Source of the DNA: Halobacteriovorax sp.
GTDB taxonomy: Bacteria; Bdellovibrionota; Bacteriovoracia; Bacteriovoracales; Bacteriovoracaceae
Direction: 5' to 3'
Assembly: GCA_020048985.1 (NCBI GenBank)
Contig: JAIFLR010000039.1
Coordinates: forward strand, 1-54,805
Length of the DNA stretch: 54,805 nucleotides
Position numbers and translations under genes: made by a program. The notes beneath the pieces are model-generated. The model was not told where the DNA came from, made no database searches, and worked only from the letters and a program-made list of their open reading frames with translations. This document shows positions 16,068-24,599 of the stretch, in pieces. Every line of letters starts with the position of its first letter. The first letter of the stretch is position 1.

Positions 16068-19067
16068 ATGAAAAGATCAATTTCTTATTACCGTGACTAT
16101 ATTTCTGATGCCTATCTTAGTCATTTATTAAAGGAAGCCACGCCTGTAGCAGGAGTGGAGAACCTGGTTCAAATCGGCCAGACCGGTGGACTAGAAAATG
16201 CTCAGTCTCTGAGCTTCCTGTGTGAACTATATGAAAAGCTAGAGGGTGATTTAAATAAGGTTTTGCTTCAAAGAATAAAAGATCGCAAATTTATAGACGA
16301 AAGAACGAAAGCTTCTGTTGCCTTTAATAAAGATTGGAAGCGTGATTTTTTAAGTCCTGAATATCGAACGGTGTTTGGACTGGAAGATGGAGACGGCCGA
16401 ATCGTGATGGGCCCCAAACGAGCAGACTACCACGCAGCTGGTGGAAAACCGGTCGCCGCTATTCCTGAATATCTTCAAGGGAATCATGTCACTCTCTTTG
16501 GTCCCCCGGACAATGCTAAACTTTCAATCAATGCTATGAATGCTTACCACCGTAAGCTAAAAGATGAGCCCGCCATTGTTGAAGAGCTATTATCCACTCA
16601 AAAGAACACTCCCAAGTGGGGAGCGGATGACGAAGATTCTAAGACGCCCCTACGCGCGGATCTCATTTCGGCCGGAGAAAACTTAACCAAATGTCTTGAT
16701 GGTGAGCTGTCGATCACTGATGAAGTGACAGGCAAAAAATATGAGTTGGTGAATGAAAAACGCTCCCACCCTATTAAACGTTTTCCGGGACTCGCCCTTC
16801 CCTCATTTTTCCTTTTTTATAAAAACAACCCCCTCCCTCTTCATCTTTATGACTTTGCCCTACACCTGTTTAAGAACTGGCATAATCCTGAAGCGATGGT
16901 TTTCTATGTTCCTAAATTAGAAAATGAAGAAGAAGCGCGCTATATCCGAATAATGCTGGAAACGGCAGAAAAGATGATTAACAAGATTCATCCAGAATAT
17001 AAAATCGGCACTATCCGAGTCATGATTGTTTTAGAAAATCCACGTGCGGTATTTCGCACTCACGAAATCATGGATGAGCTTTATCCTTATTTCGTTGGCG
17101 CCTCCTTGGGCTGGCACGATTATCTCGCTTCTACGGCGAGACTCTTTAAGGAAGATGCTAATTACCGTATTCCAGTTAAGGCCGATCCAGATATTGTGAT
17201 TAAATACATCAAAGCTTCCCATGATCTACTGGCCTCAGTGGTTGGCTCTCGCGGTGGCGTGAAAGTCGGTGGTATGTATGGTATTCTTCCAGTCACGAAC
17301 GATTTGATGGGCCCTTCGTTCCAATTAACTATCAAGGGCTACATCCGAGACGTCATCACTCAATTCAAGCGTGATCTGACAGGTTTTTGGGTTGCTCATC
17401 CAGATTTTGTGAGATTGGGTCTTGCGTTGGTCGAGGCCTGGAACATACATAAAAAAGGTGACTCTTCTAAGCTAAACACCATGGTCACTTCACTTTTGGA
17501 TAAAAAGTATCATCAAGAAGTTTTGGATTTTATCCATGGACCGGACATTGAAGGGCTTAACAAAAATGATCCGATGTACGCTCGTTCATTGATCGTGGCC
17601 GACATTAAAGAATCGAACTATATAGCCAATAATCATCCAGATGAAATCCGCTATAATGTGTTTCAGTCACTGCAATACATTACTGACTGGCTCTCAGGAA
17701 ATGGATGTGTTGCACTTCCAACCCAGATTGCAGGAGTGCCGGCACGAGTCATGGATGACCTGGCGACGGCAGAACGATCTCGATGGGAAGTCTGGCATGA
17801 AATCCATCATGGAAGATTCAGTCTCGAAGATTTTTTAAGAATTGCCCACGAAGAGCTGCATTTCATCCGTAAAGATAAGTCTAACGATAAAAAGATTGTT
17901 CAAGTTAAATGGGATGAAAGAACTGATAAGTGGTATCCCCTGGCCTTTAATCTCATGGTTAAGCTCATGACTGATCCTGAGCCTGTGGAATTTGCGACTC
18001 AGCTTCTCTTACCATTCACCATTGAATCAGTAAGAAACGCGGCAGATCCTTGGAAAGCGGCGACACTTATCGATCCTATGAAGTTTAAAGTTTCCGATAA
18101 GATCCTTCGCTTTAATTACTATTTTGAAATGTGCGGAAATCTTTCATTTGCCGAAACTCTCTCAAAAAACACTGCAGTAGATCTGCAGCACGCCCAGCAC
18201 CTGATCATGAACTTTGATAAGGCAGGTATTCTTGAAGCTGCCTCTTTTCACGGTGACATTGGTGAAGGCAAAAAAACGCTGGATAAGATGGCCTCAAGTG
18301 AGCAGGCCAAGGTCTTGAGCGAAGACCAAAAAATCAAAACTGAACTTATCGAGCAAGGAAAGAACTATTTAAATAAATTCGGCATGAAGTTTCTCATCTC
18401 GGCAAAAGACAAAACAGGAGTTGAGCTTCTAGCTGCTCTTAAAGAGCGCTTCAATAACTCAGAGACGCAAGAAATCCAGAATGCGCGTGCTGCTCTTTGG
18501 GAAATCACGAAAAAAAGGCTCTTGGCACATCCCCTGAATCAGCTTTCAGAAAATTTGAACCTTGCCCTTAGTAAACATAAAATCAATGGTGCGCAGATCT
18601 CCATCATGAATGGCCGGGATCAGTTACAAAACATTTACCTCGGGTCAGCACAAAGAGAGACCTGGTTTGAAATGGCTTCACTCAGTAAAACTGTGGGGAG
18701 TGCTTTTGCTATTGAGTACTTTAAAAATAAAAACATTCCACTGACAACTTCGGTGGATAAACTACTCTCCCAAACAGCTTCAGATTTTCGTCTAAATGAC
18801 CCCAGAGTGGATCTCACCCATCTCATGAGTCATAGTGCTCTCAATATGCACTATGTGAACGGTGTTCCGGCCGATCGGAAGATGCCTCCGATCCAAGATT
18901 TCCTCAAAGGCAACGCGGACTATAACTATCCACCGGTAAAAGTCATCAATACTCCGGGCGAGGTCTTTCAATATTCTGGTGCGGGTTTTGTGGTCCTTGA
19001 GCACTTGATCGAGGCTATAGAAAAGAAATCAATTTTTGAACTGACAATATGCCCAAGGCATAAATGA
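16068..19067 (+). CDS. Multidomain fusion: malate-synthase-like, OHCU decarboxylase, first part of a serine hydrolase
   Basis: 999 residues from ATG 16068 (GAGGG about 10 bases upstream; an in-frame ATG at 16035 would overlap uraH and has no Shine-Dalgarno). Residues 1 to about 640 follow malate synthase A: GTIRVMIVLENPRAVFRTHEI (metal Glu), LGWHDYLAS (metal Asp), GGMYGILP, FWVAHPDFV and MDDLATAERSRWEVWHEIHHG (catalytic Asp region). The usual RPRGWH is KRFPGLAL, so one key Arg seems lost. Residues about 660-830 are an OHCU decarboxylase (UraD) with catalytic-type His in FHGDIGE and the signature KFGMKFLISAKDKT. From about 840 a beta-lactamase/esterase-family domain begins, with S871-L-S-K874 and Y969-S-G. 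The frame ends abruptly at 19067 and homology continues in another frame. Confidence 0.85.
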   Translation: MKRSISYYRDYISDAYLSHLLKEATPVAGVENLVQIGQTGGLENAQSLSFLCELYEKLEGDLNKVLLQRIKDRKFIDERTKASVAFNKDWKRDFLSPEYRTVFGLEDGDGRIVMGPKRADYHAAGGKPVAAIPEYLQGNHVTLFGPPDNAKLSINAMNAYHRKLKDEPAIVEELLSTQKNTPKWGADDEDSKTPLRADLISAGENLTKCLDGELSITDEVTGKKYELVNEKRSHPIKRFPGLALPSFFLFYKNNPLPLHLYDFALHLFKNWHNPEAMVFYVPKLENEEEARYIRIMLETAEKMINKIHPEYKIGTIRVMIVLENPRAVFRTHEIMDELYPYFVGASLGWHDYLASTARLFKEDANYRIPVKADPDIVIKYIKASHDLLASVVGSRGGVKVGGMYGILPVTNDLMGPSFQLTIKGYIRDVITQFKRDLTGFWVAHPDFVRLGLALVEAWNIHKKGDSSKLNTMVTSLLDKKYHQEVLDFIHGPDIEGLNKNDPMYARSLIVADIKESNYIANNHPDEIRYNVFQSLQYITDWLSGNGCVALPTQIAGVPARVMDDLATAERSRWEVWHEIHHGRFSLEDFLRIAHEELHFIRKDKSNDKKIVQVKWDERTDKWYPLAFNLMVKLMTDPEPVEFATQLLLPFTIESVRNAADPWKAATLIDPMKFKVSDKILRFNYYFEMCGNLSFAETLSKNTAVDLQHAQHLIMNFDKAGILEAASFHGDIGEGKKTLDKMASSEQAKVLSEDQKIKTELIEQGKNYLNKFGMKFLISAKDKTGVELLAALKERFNNSETQEIQNARAALWEITKKRLLAHPLNQLSENLNLALSKHKINGAQISIMNGRDQLQNIYLGSAQRETWFEMASLSKTVGSAFAIEYFKNKNIPLTTSVDKLLSQTASDFRLNDPRVDLTHLMSHSALNMHYVNGVPADRKMPPIQDFLKGNADYNYPPVKVINTPGEVFQYSGAGFVVLEHLIEAIEKKSIFELTICPRHK
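19042..19067 (+). other. Apparent single-base frameshift inside the serine-hydrolase domain
   Basis: The first frame (codons at positions divisible by 3) reads SIFELT then TICPRHK and a stop at 19065-19067. The +1 frame has a stop at 19042-19044 and then reads YAQGINDKGEVVEGTRKMF, joining smoothly to the ORF at 19099. Skipping one base around 19045-19047 restores one continuous protein. The third serine-hydrolase motif lies only after the junction. It could be a real mutation, a sequencing error or, less likely, recoding. Confidence 0.8.
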
Positions 19068-19098
19068 TAAAGGTGAAGTAGTAGAAGGAACTCGCAAA

Positions 19099-20670
19099 AT
19101 GTTCCCGGCCTTCGCTGCTGGCGCCATGGGTACATCGGGGGCCATGGCAACTTTCTTGATGAAGCTGGAAGATGCTTATCATCAATTGAATTCAAACTCA
19201 GAAATCTCGCACGATACAGCAAGGCAAATGTTATTTGGGACCGATAAAGGCTGCATGAAATTCATGGGCTGCAAAATGGGTCTAGGAGTCTTCACTGCAG
19301 AGGCCGGACCCAATAAATTTGCCATCCATCAGGGAGCAAATGACGGCTTTAGATGTCTTTATCTTTACTGCTTTGCTGGACCTGATCGTGGAAAAGGTTT
19401 AGTCGCCCTTTGTAATTCGGACTTAAATGGTGTCCTCTTTATTTCAGAAGTTGCTCAGCTAGTACTCAAAGAATTTAAAGTAGAAGGCGTTGATACTTCC
19501 CTGTTTAAGACAAACTTTTCCTTTGATAATTTGAAACAAGAAGAAATTGTAAATATTGGTTATAAGAGTCTTGTTTTTAATGCCTTCTTGCCTAGTCGAC
19601 CGGAAGAAATCACAGATAAAGGTCCTCTTGATCCACTGGCAAAATTTAATAAACTGGTTGACGGTAAAGTTCTTGAAGTTTCTGATGATTTATTCGCCCG
19701 CGCAGAAAACCTATTCAGTGATCACTTACCCAAATTTGACCCGGAGCTTTTTGGGGCCCAAGGTAAAATCATGGATAGCTGGGAAACCGTAAGACACAAT
19801 CTCAAGGGTTTTGATTATCAGATCATAGAATTGGCACGGCCTTCATGCTTTAACTATGTACTTCTTTCGACCAAGTATCACACTGGTAATTTCTCGCCTT
19901 ACGTGAAAATTGAAGGTCAATTGAGTGGACAAGAAGTTTGGGAAGAGTTTCTTCCCAAAATACAACTTGAAGGTCACTCGGAGATACGAATTAAACTCGA
20001 CTCCATGACTAAATCATACTCCAAAGTAAAAGTGACGATGTATCCGGATGGTGGTCTGACTCGTTTAGGTCTCTACGAAGAGGTGCCTGCGGATGCCAAA
20101 AGTTCGTTTAATTCCTCGGACCTGGCAAAATGTATCCGTTATGAAGAGAACGTTCCTCAAACGAATAAACCTCTTTTCATAAAGTATCATCCTGATGCTG
20201 CTGAAATTAAGAACAACTGGAACACAGTTCGAAGTGGTGAGAAATTCAACAATGCCAGCACGGCATTGGGCGCTTCCATTCTTAAAGCGACTGATGAGCA
20301 CTACTCACCTGCTGTTCTGGTGATTTCTCCCTTTGCTCCCATCAATATGTTCGACGGTATGGAATCGGCCAGAAGCCGCGTGCCAGGTCACTTTGAAGAA
20401 GTCATTGTTAAGCTTGCCAAGAAAGCTCCCCTTAGAAGAGTCGAGATGGATTTCACCTATTTCGTGAACAACAACCCACTTGAAATTTCCGTGGAAGGTC
20501 TGTTGGGAGAACAATGGGTGGAGCTTGTGGGGAGAACAAATGTTAAGGCCTATGCAGGAAACCAAGTGGCTTTTGCTCTTAAAGAACAAAATGCCATGGA
20601 ACAAGTACGCGTACGAACATATCCGTGTGGTGGAATGAATAGATTCAGAGTGTTTTCAGTTAAAGATTAA
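19099..20670 (+). CDS. Rest of the serine-hydrolase domain plus allantoicase
   Basis: 523 residues from ATG 19099 (AAGGA about nine bases upstream, so separate translation is possible). Residues 1 to about 125 complete the beta-lactamase-family domain begun upstream; HQGANDGF at about residue 77 is the third motif (family HGGxNPGF). From about 155 to the end is allantoicase with its two internal repeats: repeat 1 GKIMDSWETVRHN ... VTMYPDGGLTRLGLYEE, repeat 2 MESARSRVPGHFEEVIVKL ... VRTYPCGGMNRFRVF. Allantoicase converts allantoate to ureidoglycolate and urea. The product is most likely the C-terminal part of the fusion encoded from 16068, putting four activities on one chain of about 1530 residues. 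Its stop overlaps that of the convergent gene by four bases. Confidence 0.88.
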   Translation: MFPAFAAGAMGTSGAMATFLMKLEDAYHQLNSNSEISHDTARQMLFGTDKGCMKFMGCKMGLGVFTAEAGPNKFAIHQGANDGFRCLYLYCFAGPDRGKGLVALCNSDLNGVLFISEVAQLVLKEFKVEGVDTSLFKTNFSFDNLKQEEIVNIGYKSLVFNAFLPSRPEEITDKGPLDPLAKFNKLVDGKVLEVSDDLFARAENLFSDHLPKFDPELFGAQGKIMDSWETVRHNLKGFDYQIIELARPSCFNYVLLSTKYHTGNFSPYVKIEGQLSGQEVWEEFLPKIQLEGHSEIRIKLDSMTKSYSKVKVTMYPDGGLTRLGLYEEVPADAKSSFNSSDLAKCIRYEENVPQTNKPLFIKYHPDAAEIKNNWNTVRSGEKFNNASTALGASILKATDEHYSPAVLVISPFAPINMFDGMESARSRVPGHFEEVIVKLAKKAPLRRVEMDFTYFVNNNPLEISVEGLLGEQWVELVGRTNVKAYAGNQVAFALKEQNAMEQVRVRTYPCGGMNRFRVFSVKD

Positions 20671-21032
20671 TTTTTGTTAATCAGTCCTGCCAGATCATCT
20701 GTCAGGACATAACTCTTGTCTTTAAATTCACAGATGCTATGAGTTTTACCCTCATGATCTTTCAGTGCCCAGGCCATTCCCCCTAAGCCGTTACAGAGGC
20801 GGGTTCCAGGAGCGATGCGACCGTCTGCGACCTTGGCCAGTGCAGCCTTAATCGCCTCGGCACTAGTCGATCCCATCACCTTTTGAGCTTCACAATTTCT
20901 ACAATCACTGGAAATCCAGAAATCTTTTTGTTGTTTTAAAATGGCGGTTCTATCACCCTCTTTCAACTGCATTTCGGCTGCCCAAGAGGATTGAGAAAAA
21001 AGAAATACCAAAAATATTATTTTTCTAACCAC
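20667..21032 (-). CDS. Small periplasmic Cys-containing protein, unknown function
   Basis: 121 residues with a Sec signal peptide (MVRKIIFLVFLFSQSSWAAE). The mature part has four Cys: a DCRNC pair near residues 44-47, then single Cys in RLCNGLGG and SICEF, probably forming disulfides. No family recognised. Its start lies 16 bases inside the end of the papain-like protease gene upstream, so the two are translationally coupled. A role with the protease, for example as inhibitor, chaperone or co-secreted factor, is only a guess. Confidence 0.75.
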   Translation of the reverse strand: MVRKIIFLVFLFSQSSWAAEMQLKEGDRTAILKQQKDFWISSDCRNCEAQKVMGSTSAEAIKAALAKVADGRIAPGTRLCNGLGGMAWALKDHEGKTHSICEFKDKSYVLTDDLAGLINKN

Positions 21033-22375
21033 TGGATCTCCTGTGTGTTACCTACAATTTGTGAACTTGGTATCCAAACTCGACCACCTTGGCACTTATC
21101 CGGCCCTTGGTAGCGAAAATGATAGGACTTGCAGCTCGATCCCCACGAATTGTGAATCAGATATTCTTTTACTCCATTAATAGTTCTACAACCGATTATA
21201 TTAACGGCATGGGCGCCAGTTTGCGGACTTAAAACAGAAACGTTTAAGGTGACACCTACTCCCTGAGCTGGAACTTTCTGAAGTAATGACTCAACCTTAC
21301 TATTAATCTTCGCTGTGCCATCATTCTTTGCGTTTAGTGCCTTGGTCTTTAAAGTCTTTGGTATGGAAATGCGTCCCGATCCGACACAAGCATTTTTCAT
21401 CAAGCGCTTCATGAGTCTGTAGGGATACATCGCACCGGCATATTGGTAATTCGTAACCGGATCCCTTTGAACTTTTTCGATGATGTATTGTTTCATTGAA
21501 GGGGACCAAGATGAAACTCCATATGCTTTAAAGACACTTTCGACCTGAGGAAAGGTTTTCTCTGCCCAGTAATAAATAATTTCTGCGGCCTGCATTTCTG
21601 AATATTTATCAAGCGTGTTTCTGCCATCATTCAGTATATCTGTACCAGTAAGATATTTAGAGTGGGCCTTAGTGCTTTGTACTTCAAGTTTTGTTTTTTT
21701 CGACACCAATAAAGCAATATCACGATTTATCGCTGTCGTTTCTCTTGTACCGAACCAGCCATCAAACAAATCGACTTCACTATGAAGCTCCTTAAGTTTG
21801 TCTTCGATATCTGAGACTTGGTTTGTAAGCTTTTTATACTCTTCAACTCCATCAGTTGCGTCCACGTAGGCTCCACATGGCTTCAACTCACCACTTGCCA
21901 TTTTTCCGGCAAGCTCAGCAACCCTTTTCTGGCGTGCTTCCCCTGCCTTACTGTAAGGATCGTTAGTGTAAAAAACCGGCATCCCACTTATAGCAACTGC
22001 ATCCATGAGGTCTGAAATAATATTTTTTTCCTGCGAAGGAAAAAGGTTGGAAAAACTTCCAGTGTCCTGACAGGCCCAGCCTCTTTCCACGAGAGTTTTC
22101 ATAATGTCTTTAGGTTGACCACCATCGGCAGATGAATCATTAGCAACGGCCGCTTCGAAAACATTAAAACGGTGACCTCCACCAATAAAAGAAGACAAAA
22201 GATCGGAAGCTGAATGAGCGTAACATGTACCGACGGAGCCCTGATCTCTTGGCCACAAGCTGGCATAGGGCCCGGCCGCTTCGCTCAAATTGACACCTTT
22301 GGAGGTCTGACAGCTCTGAGCATAAGTTTGGTTAAGAACTGAGAAAAATAAAATTGTGATCACGTAATGTTTCAT
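21017..22375 (-). CDS. Secreted papain-like (C1) cysteine protease
   Basis: 452 residues with a signal peptide (MKHYVITILFFSVLNQTYA). The catalytic Cys is C51 in RDQGSVGTCYAHSASDLL. The His lies in GAHAVNIIGC and the Asn in YLIHNSWGSSC, so the C1 triad is complete. There is no long propeptide, unlike classical papains. A large insertion of charged helix (about residues 180-260) separates the two halves. The mature enzyme probably acts in the periplasm or outside the cell. Encoded first in a two-gene operon with the small Cys-rich protein. Two further proteases of this type occur in the window (27348-28532 and 47783-48781). Confidence 0.88.
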   Translation of the reverse strand: MKHYVITILFFSVLNQTYAQSCQTSKGVNLSEAAGPYASLWPRDQGSVGTCYAHSASDLLSSFIGGGHRFNVFEAAVANDSSADGGQPKDIMKTLVERGWACQDTGSFSNLFPSQEKNIISDLMDAVAISGMPVFYTNDPYSKAGEARQKRVAELAGKMASGELKPCGAYVDATDGVEEYKKLTNQVSDIEDKLKELHSEVDLFDGWFGTRETTAINRDIALLVSKKTKLEVQSTKAHSKYLTGTDILNDGRNTLDKYSEMQAAEIIYYWAEKTFPQVESVFKAYGVSSWSPSMKQYIIEKVQRDPVTNYQYAGAMYPYRLMKRLMKNACVGSGRISIPKTLKTKALNAKNDGTAKINSKVESLLQKVPAQGVGVTLNVSVLSPQTGAHAVNIIGCRTINGVKEYLIHNSWGSSCKSYHFRYQGPDKCQGGRVWIPSSQIVGNTQEIQWLEK

Positions 22376-22444
22376 TGGACTATTTCACCATAAATCACTC
22401 TCCCATCAAAGGTGTAGGCAATTCAAGACGTATTCCGACCTTTC

Positions 22445-22474
22445 TTGTCAGGGTCCTGGGGCCTATGTTAGAAT
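22445..22474 (+). promoter_or_regulatory. Promoter of the acyltransferase gene, probably leaderless
   Basis: -35 TTGTCA (22445-22450), 18-bp spacer, -10 TAGAAT (22469-22474), then six bases to the ATG at 22481. No Shine-Dalgarno is present. Confidence 0.6.
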
Positions 22475-22480
22475 CGAGCT

Positions 22481-23158
22481 ATGAAAAGTCGCATTTCTCA
22501 CGCCCTCCACCTCTGCCTCCAGCACATCCTTTGGTATATTATCAAGGCCCTCATTTCGACCTATAAATTTGAAGTCAAAAACAAAGAATTGCAGCAAAAA
22601 GCAAAATCCTTGAATCCAAAAGGCTCATTTGTTTTTGCTGTTTGGCACGAACATGTCGTATCGGTCTTGAGTGGCCATGCCTGGACCGAACCCTACCTAG
22701 CACTCTCCTCAAGGAGCAAGGACGGAGATTATGCAGCCTTTATCTCTGAGAAGATGGGTTTTGTTGCGGTAAGAGGATCCTCTAAAAAAAGAAATAAAGA
22801 TAAGGGCGGGAAAGAGGCCATTCAAGAGTATGTCTCCAAGCTGAATCAGGGAACTAGTGGTGGAATTACGGTCGATGGACCGAAGGGACCAAGGCAGCAG
22901 TGTAAGTTGGGGGTCGTCCTTATGGCCCAGCAAACGGGAGCGCCGATTCTTCCAGTGGTGGCGATAGCCAACCGATATTGGGAATTTAATTCCTGGGACA
23001 AATTTAAAATCGCTAAGCCCTTTGCGAAAATAATCATGCAATATGGTGAGCCTATACAGGTAGAACCTGACGCCAGTGAGCAAAGAATTTTGGAGATATG
23101 TAACCAGGTGACTCAAGCACTCAAGAAAATAGAACTAGAAATTTTATCCTCTCGATAA
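22481..23158 (+). CDS. DUF374 family lysophospholipid acyltransferase-like protein
   Basis: 225 residues with an N-terminal membrane segment. The pattern FAVWHEHVV, SSRSKDGDYAAFISEKMGF, VRGSSKK, GGITVDGPKGPR and GAPILPVVAIANRYW is the DUF374 branch of the LPLAT superfamily; the WHEH block stands in for the HX4D acyltransferase motif. By family it transfers an acyl group to a lipid or lipid A precursor at the inner membrane; the substrate is unknown. ATG 22481 is chosen because the promoter ends there and the family N-terminus matches. Confidence 0.87.
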   Translation: MKSRISHALHLCLQHILWYIIKALISTYKFEVKNKELQQKAKSLNPKGSFVFAVWHEHVVSVLSGHAWTEPYLALSSRSKDGDYAAFISEKMGFVAVRGSSKKRNKDKGGKEAIQEYVSKLNQGTSGGITVDGPKGPRQQCKLGVVLMAQQTGAPILPVVAIANRYWEFNSWDKFKIAKPFAKIIMQYGEPIQVEPDASEQRILEICNQVTQALKKIELEILSSR

Positions 23159-23163
23159 TTATT

Positions 23164-24132
23164 TCAACCAAAGACCTGAAGATATTTTCCAAGAGCAGAG
23201 TCTAACCATCTTTCAGCTCCAAATCCGGCCTGGCCCAGGTACCCCATGTGCCCGCCGTGTTTTTCAATATGAAGGATGGTAGAAGCTGAGAGAGTGGCCT
23301 GCCTATATTCCTCAACGCCTACAAATGGGTCATCTTCGGCGGTGATCAAAACCGTAGGAATCTGAATATCTTTTAAATACTTTTGAGCAGAACAAGTTTC
23401 ATAATAATCACTACGACTACGAAACCCTCCAAGTACCGCTGTGAAGGCTTCATCGAAGTCCCGAAGAGTTTCAACCCCCTCAAGCTTGTTCAAGTCTGAT
23501 GGTCTGTTGTCCTTGATATAATTTTTGAGTTCAAAAACAAATCTTTTATCATAAATCCTGTTAAGACCTTGAGTGAGTTTTATTGAAGCATGATCCAGAT
23601 GGATAGGTCCATTTACGGCAATCGAAGCGTCCGGTAAGACTGTGGCACGAACACCAGCAGAGAGTAGTAAAAGCGCATTGGCACTAAGACTAAAACCAAT
23701 AGCTACGTGGAAATGATTAGGCAGCATTTGTTTTCCAAATTCAATAACTCTGGATAGATCTTCTGCCCGGCCCGAATGATAAGGCTCACTGGCAAGTCCC
23801 AGCCCCTTCCCACAGCCACGGTGATTGTTAATAAAAACATGATAGCCATAACTTCTCGCGACCATTGCTGTCCGCTGCATATAGGAAGCTTCAGCGCTTC
23901 CACCTAGCCCGTGAAAGAGATAAACCACTACTGAGGTAGTACCTTTAAAATATGTAGAATGAATGCATTCTTTTTCATGTTCCATTGGAATGCTTAATTC
24001 TTGACCTGACTCCAAAAGAACGGGCGAAGGAAGTAAGTGGCCCAGAATAGTTTGAAGATGACCTGTAGAGGCCCAAAAGGGAGGGCGACAGGGGAGAATT
24101 TGAGCTCGAGCTGCTTTTAATGCTTCAAACAT
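23164..24132 (-). CDS. YheT-family alpha/beta hydrolase
   Basis: 322 residues, the family size. It has PPFWASTGHLQTILGHLLP (typical YheT/ABHD N-terminus), the oxyanion turn VYLFHGLGGSAEASYM, NNHRGCG, the nucleophile elbow GFSLSAN, acid loop ITAEDDPFV and the catalytic His in EKHGGHMGYLG. A serine esterase or lipase-like enzyme, probably cytoplasmic; the physiological substrate is unknown. Divergent from the small gene at 24160. Its stop faces the acyltransferase stop five bases away. Confidence 0.92.
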   Translation of the reverse strand: MFEALKAARAQILPCRPPFWASTGHLQTILGHLLPSPVLLESGQELSIPMEHEKECIHSTYFKGTTSVVVYLFHGLGGSAEASYMQRTAMVARSYGYHVFINNHRGCGKGLGLASEPYHSGRAEDLSRVIEFGKQMLPNHFHVAIGFSLSANALLLLSAGVRATVLPDASIAVNGPIHLDHASIKLTQGLNRIYDKRFVFELKNYIKDNRPSDLNKLEGVETLRDFDEAFTAVLGGFRSRSDYYETCSAQKYLKDIQIPTVLITAEDDPFVGVEEYRQATLSASTILHIEKHGGHMGYLGQAGFGAERWLDSALGKYLQVFG

Positions 24133-24147
24133 TCGTACAACCTAAAG

Positions 24148-24153
24148 TATAAA
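24148..24153 (+). promoter_or_regulatory. Putative -10 of the small gene at 24160
   Basis: TATAAA, six bases before the ATG; a weak TTCAAA sits 18 bp upstream. Same leaderless geometry as other genes in the window. Confidence 0.4.
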
Positions 24154-24159
24154 TAGAAG

Positions 24160-24387
24160 ATGAGAGAATTTAAAATAACCACACTACTTGGAAATATATA
24201 TATTTATCCCATTCCAGTCATGAAAGAAAGTAAGTACCTCATCAGTTGTGAGTCCCTTCAAGAAGCTCATGAGCTTATCGAAAAGATTTCAAAGAAAAAA
24301 GTCAAACATCCGGATGATGAGGGAGCGAATATTCTGTTCATCTCTCTTCACACTGATCAACAAACCAAAATCTTTAAGCTAACCTAG
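24160..24387 (+). CDS. Small hypothetical protein
   Basis: 75 residues of mixed alpha/beta character (ITTLLGNIYIYPI, then a helix SLQEAHELIEKISKKK, then ILFISLHTD). No signal peptide and no family recognised. The frame fills the space between two minus-strand genes, its stop overlaps the DUF3820 stop by four bases, and a -10 hexamer lies six bases before the ATG, which together favour a real gene. Only moderately certain. Confidence 0.55.
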   Translation: MREFKITTLLGNIYIYPIPVMKESKYLISCESLQEAHELIEKISKKKVKHPDDEGANILFISLHTDQQTKIFKLT

Positions 24388-24599
24388 TCTTTCAAAGGGT
24401 AAACGAGATGCTCCAGTCCATTCACTTTAATCTCGTAAAGTAGACCTAGAAGATTTCCCAGCTGTCCCTCTGGCAGGCCTTGATCATAGAACCAGACCAC
24501 ATAAGGCTCTGGTAAATCGATGAGTAGAACATCTTTGTATTTCCCAAAAGGCATCGGTGTAATGGCCAATCGCTTGAGGTCATTCATTTCAGTTTTCAT
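24384..24599 (-). CDS. DUF3820 family small protein
   Basis: 71 residues. The block PMPFGKYKDVLLIDLPEPYVVWFYDQGLPEGQLG is the DUF3820 signature (MPFGKYKG..L.DLP..YL.WF..KGFP.G.LG). The function of the family is unsettled. The gene starts 11 bases inside the methyltransferase gene upstream, so it is the last member of a coupled S4-protein / methyltransferase / DUF3820 operon. Confidence 0.9.
   Translation of the reverse strand: MKTEMNDLKRLAITPMPFGKYKDVLLIDLPEPYVVWFYDQGLPEGQLGNLLGLLYEIKVNGLEHLVYPLKD

Noticed and set aside
19045-19067. Programmed ribosomal frameshift in the purine fusion
   Set aside because: No classic +1 slippery codon-stop context is visible (the stop is preceded by CAT AAA) and no stimulatory structure was recognised; mutation or sequencing error is simpler.
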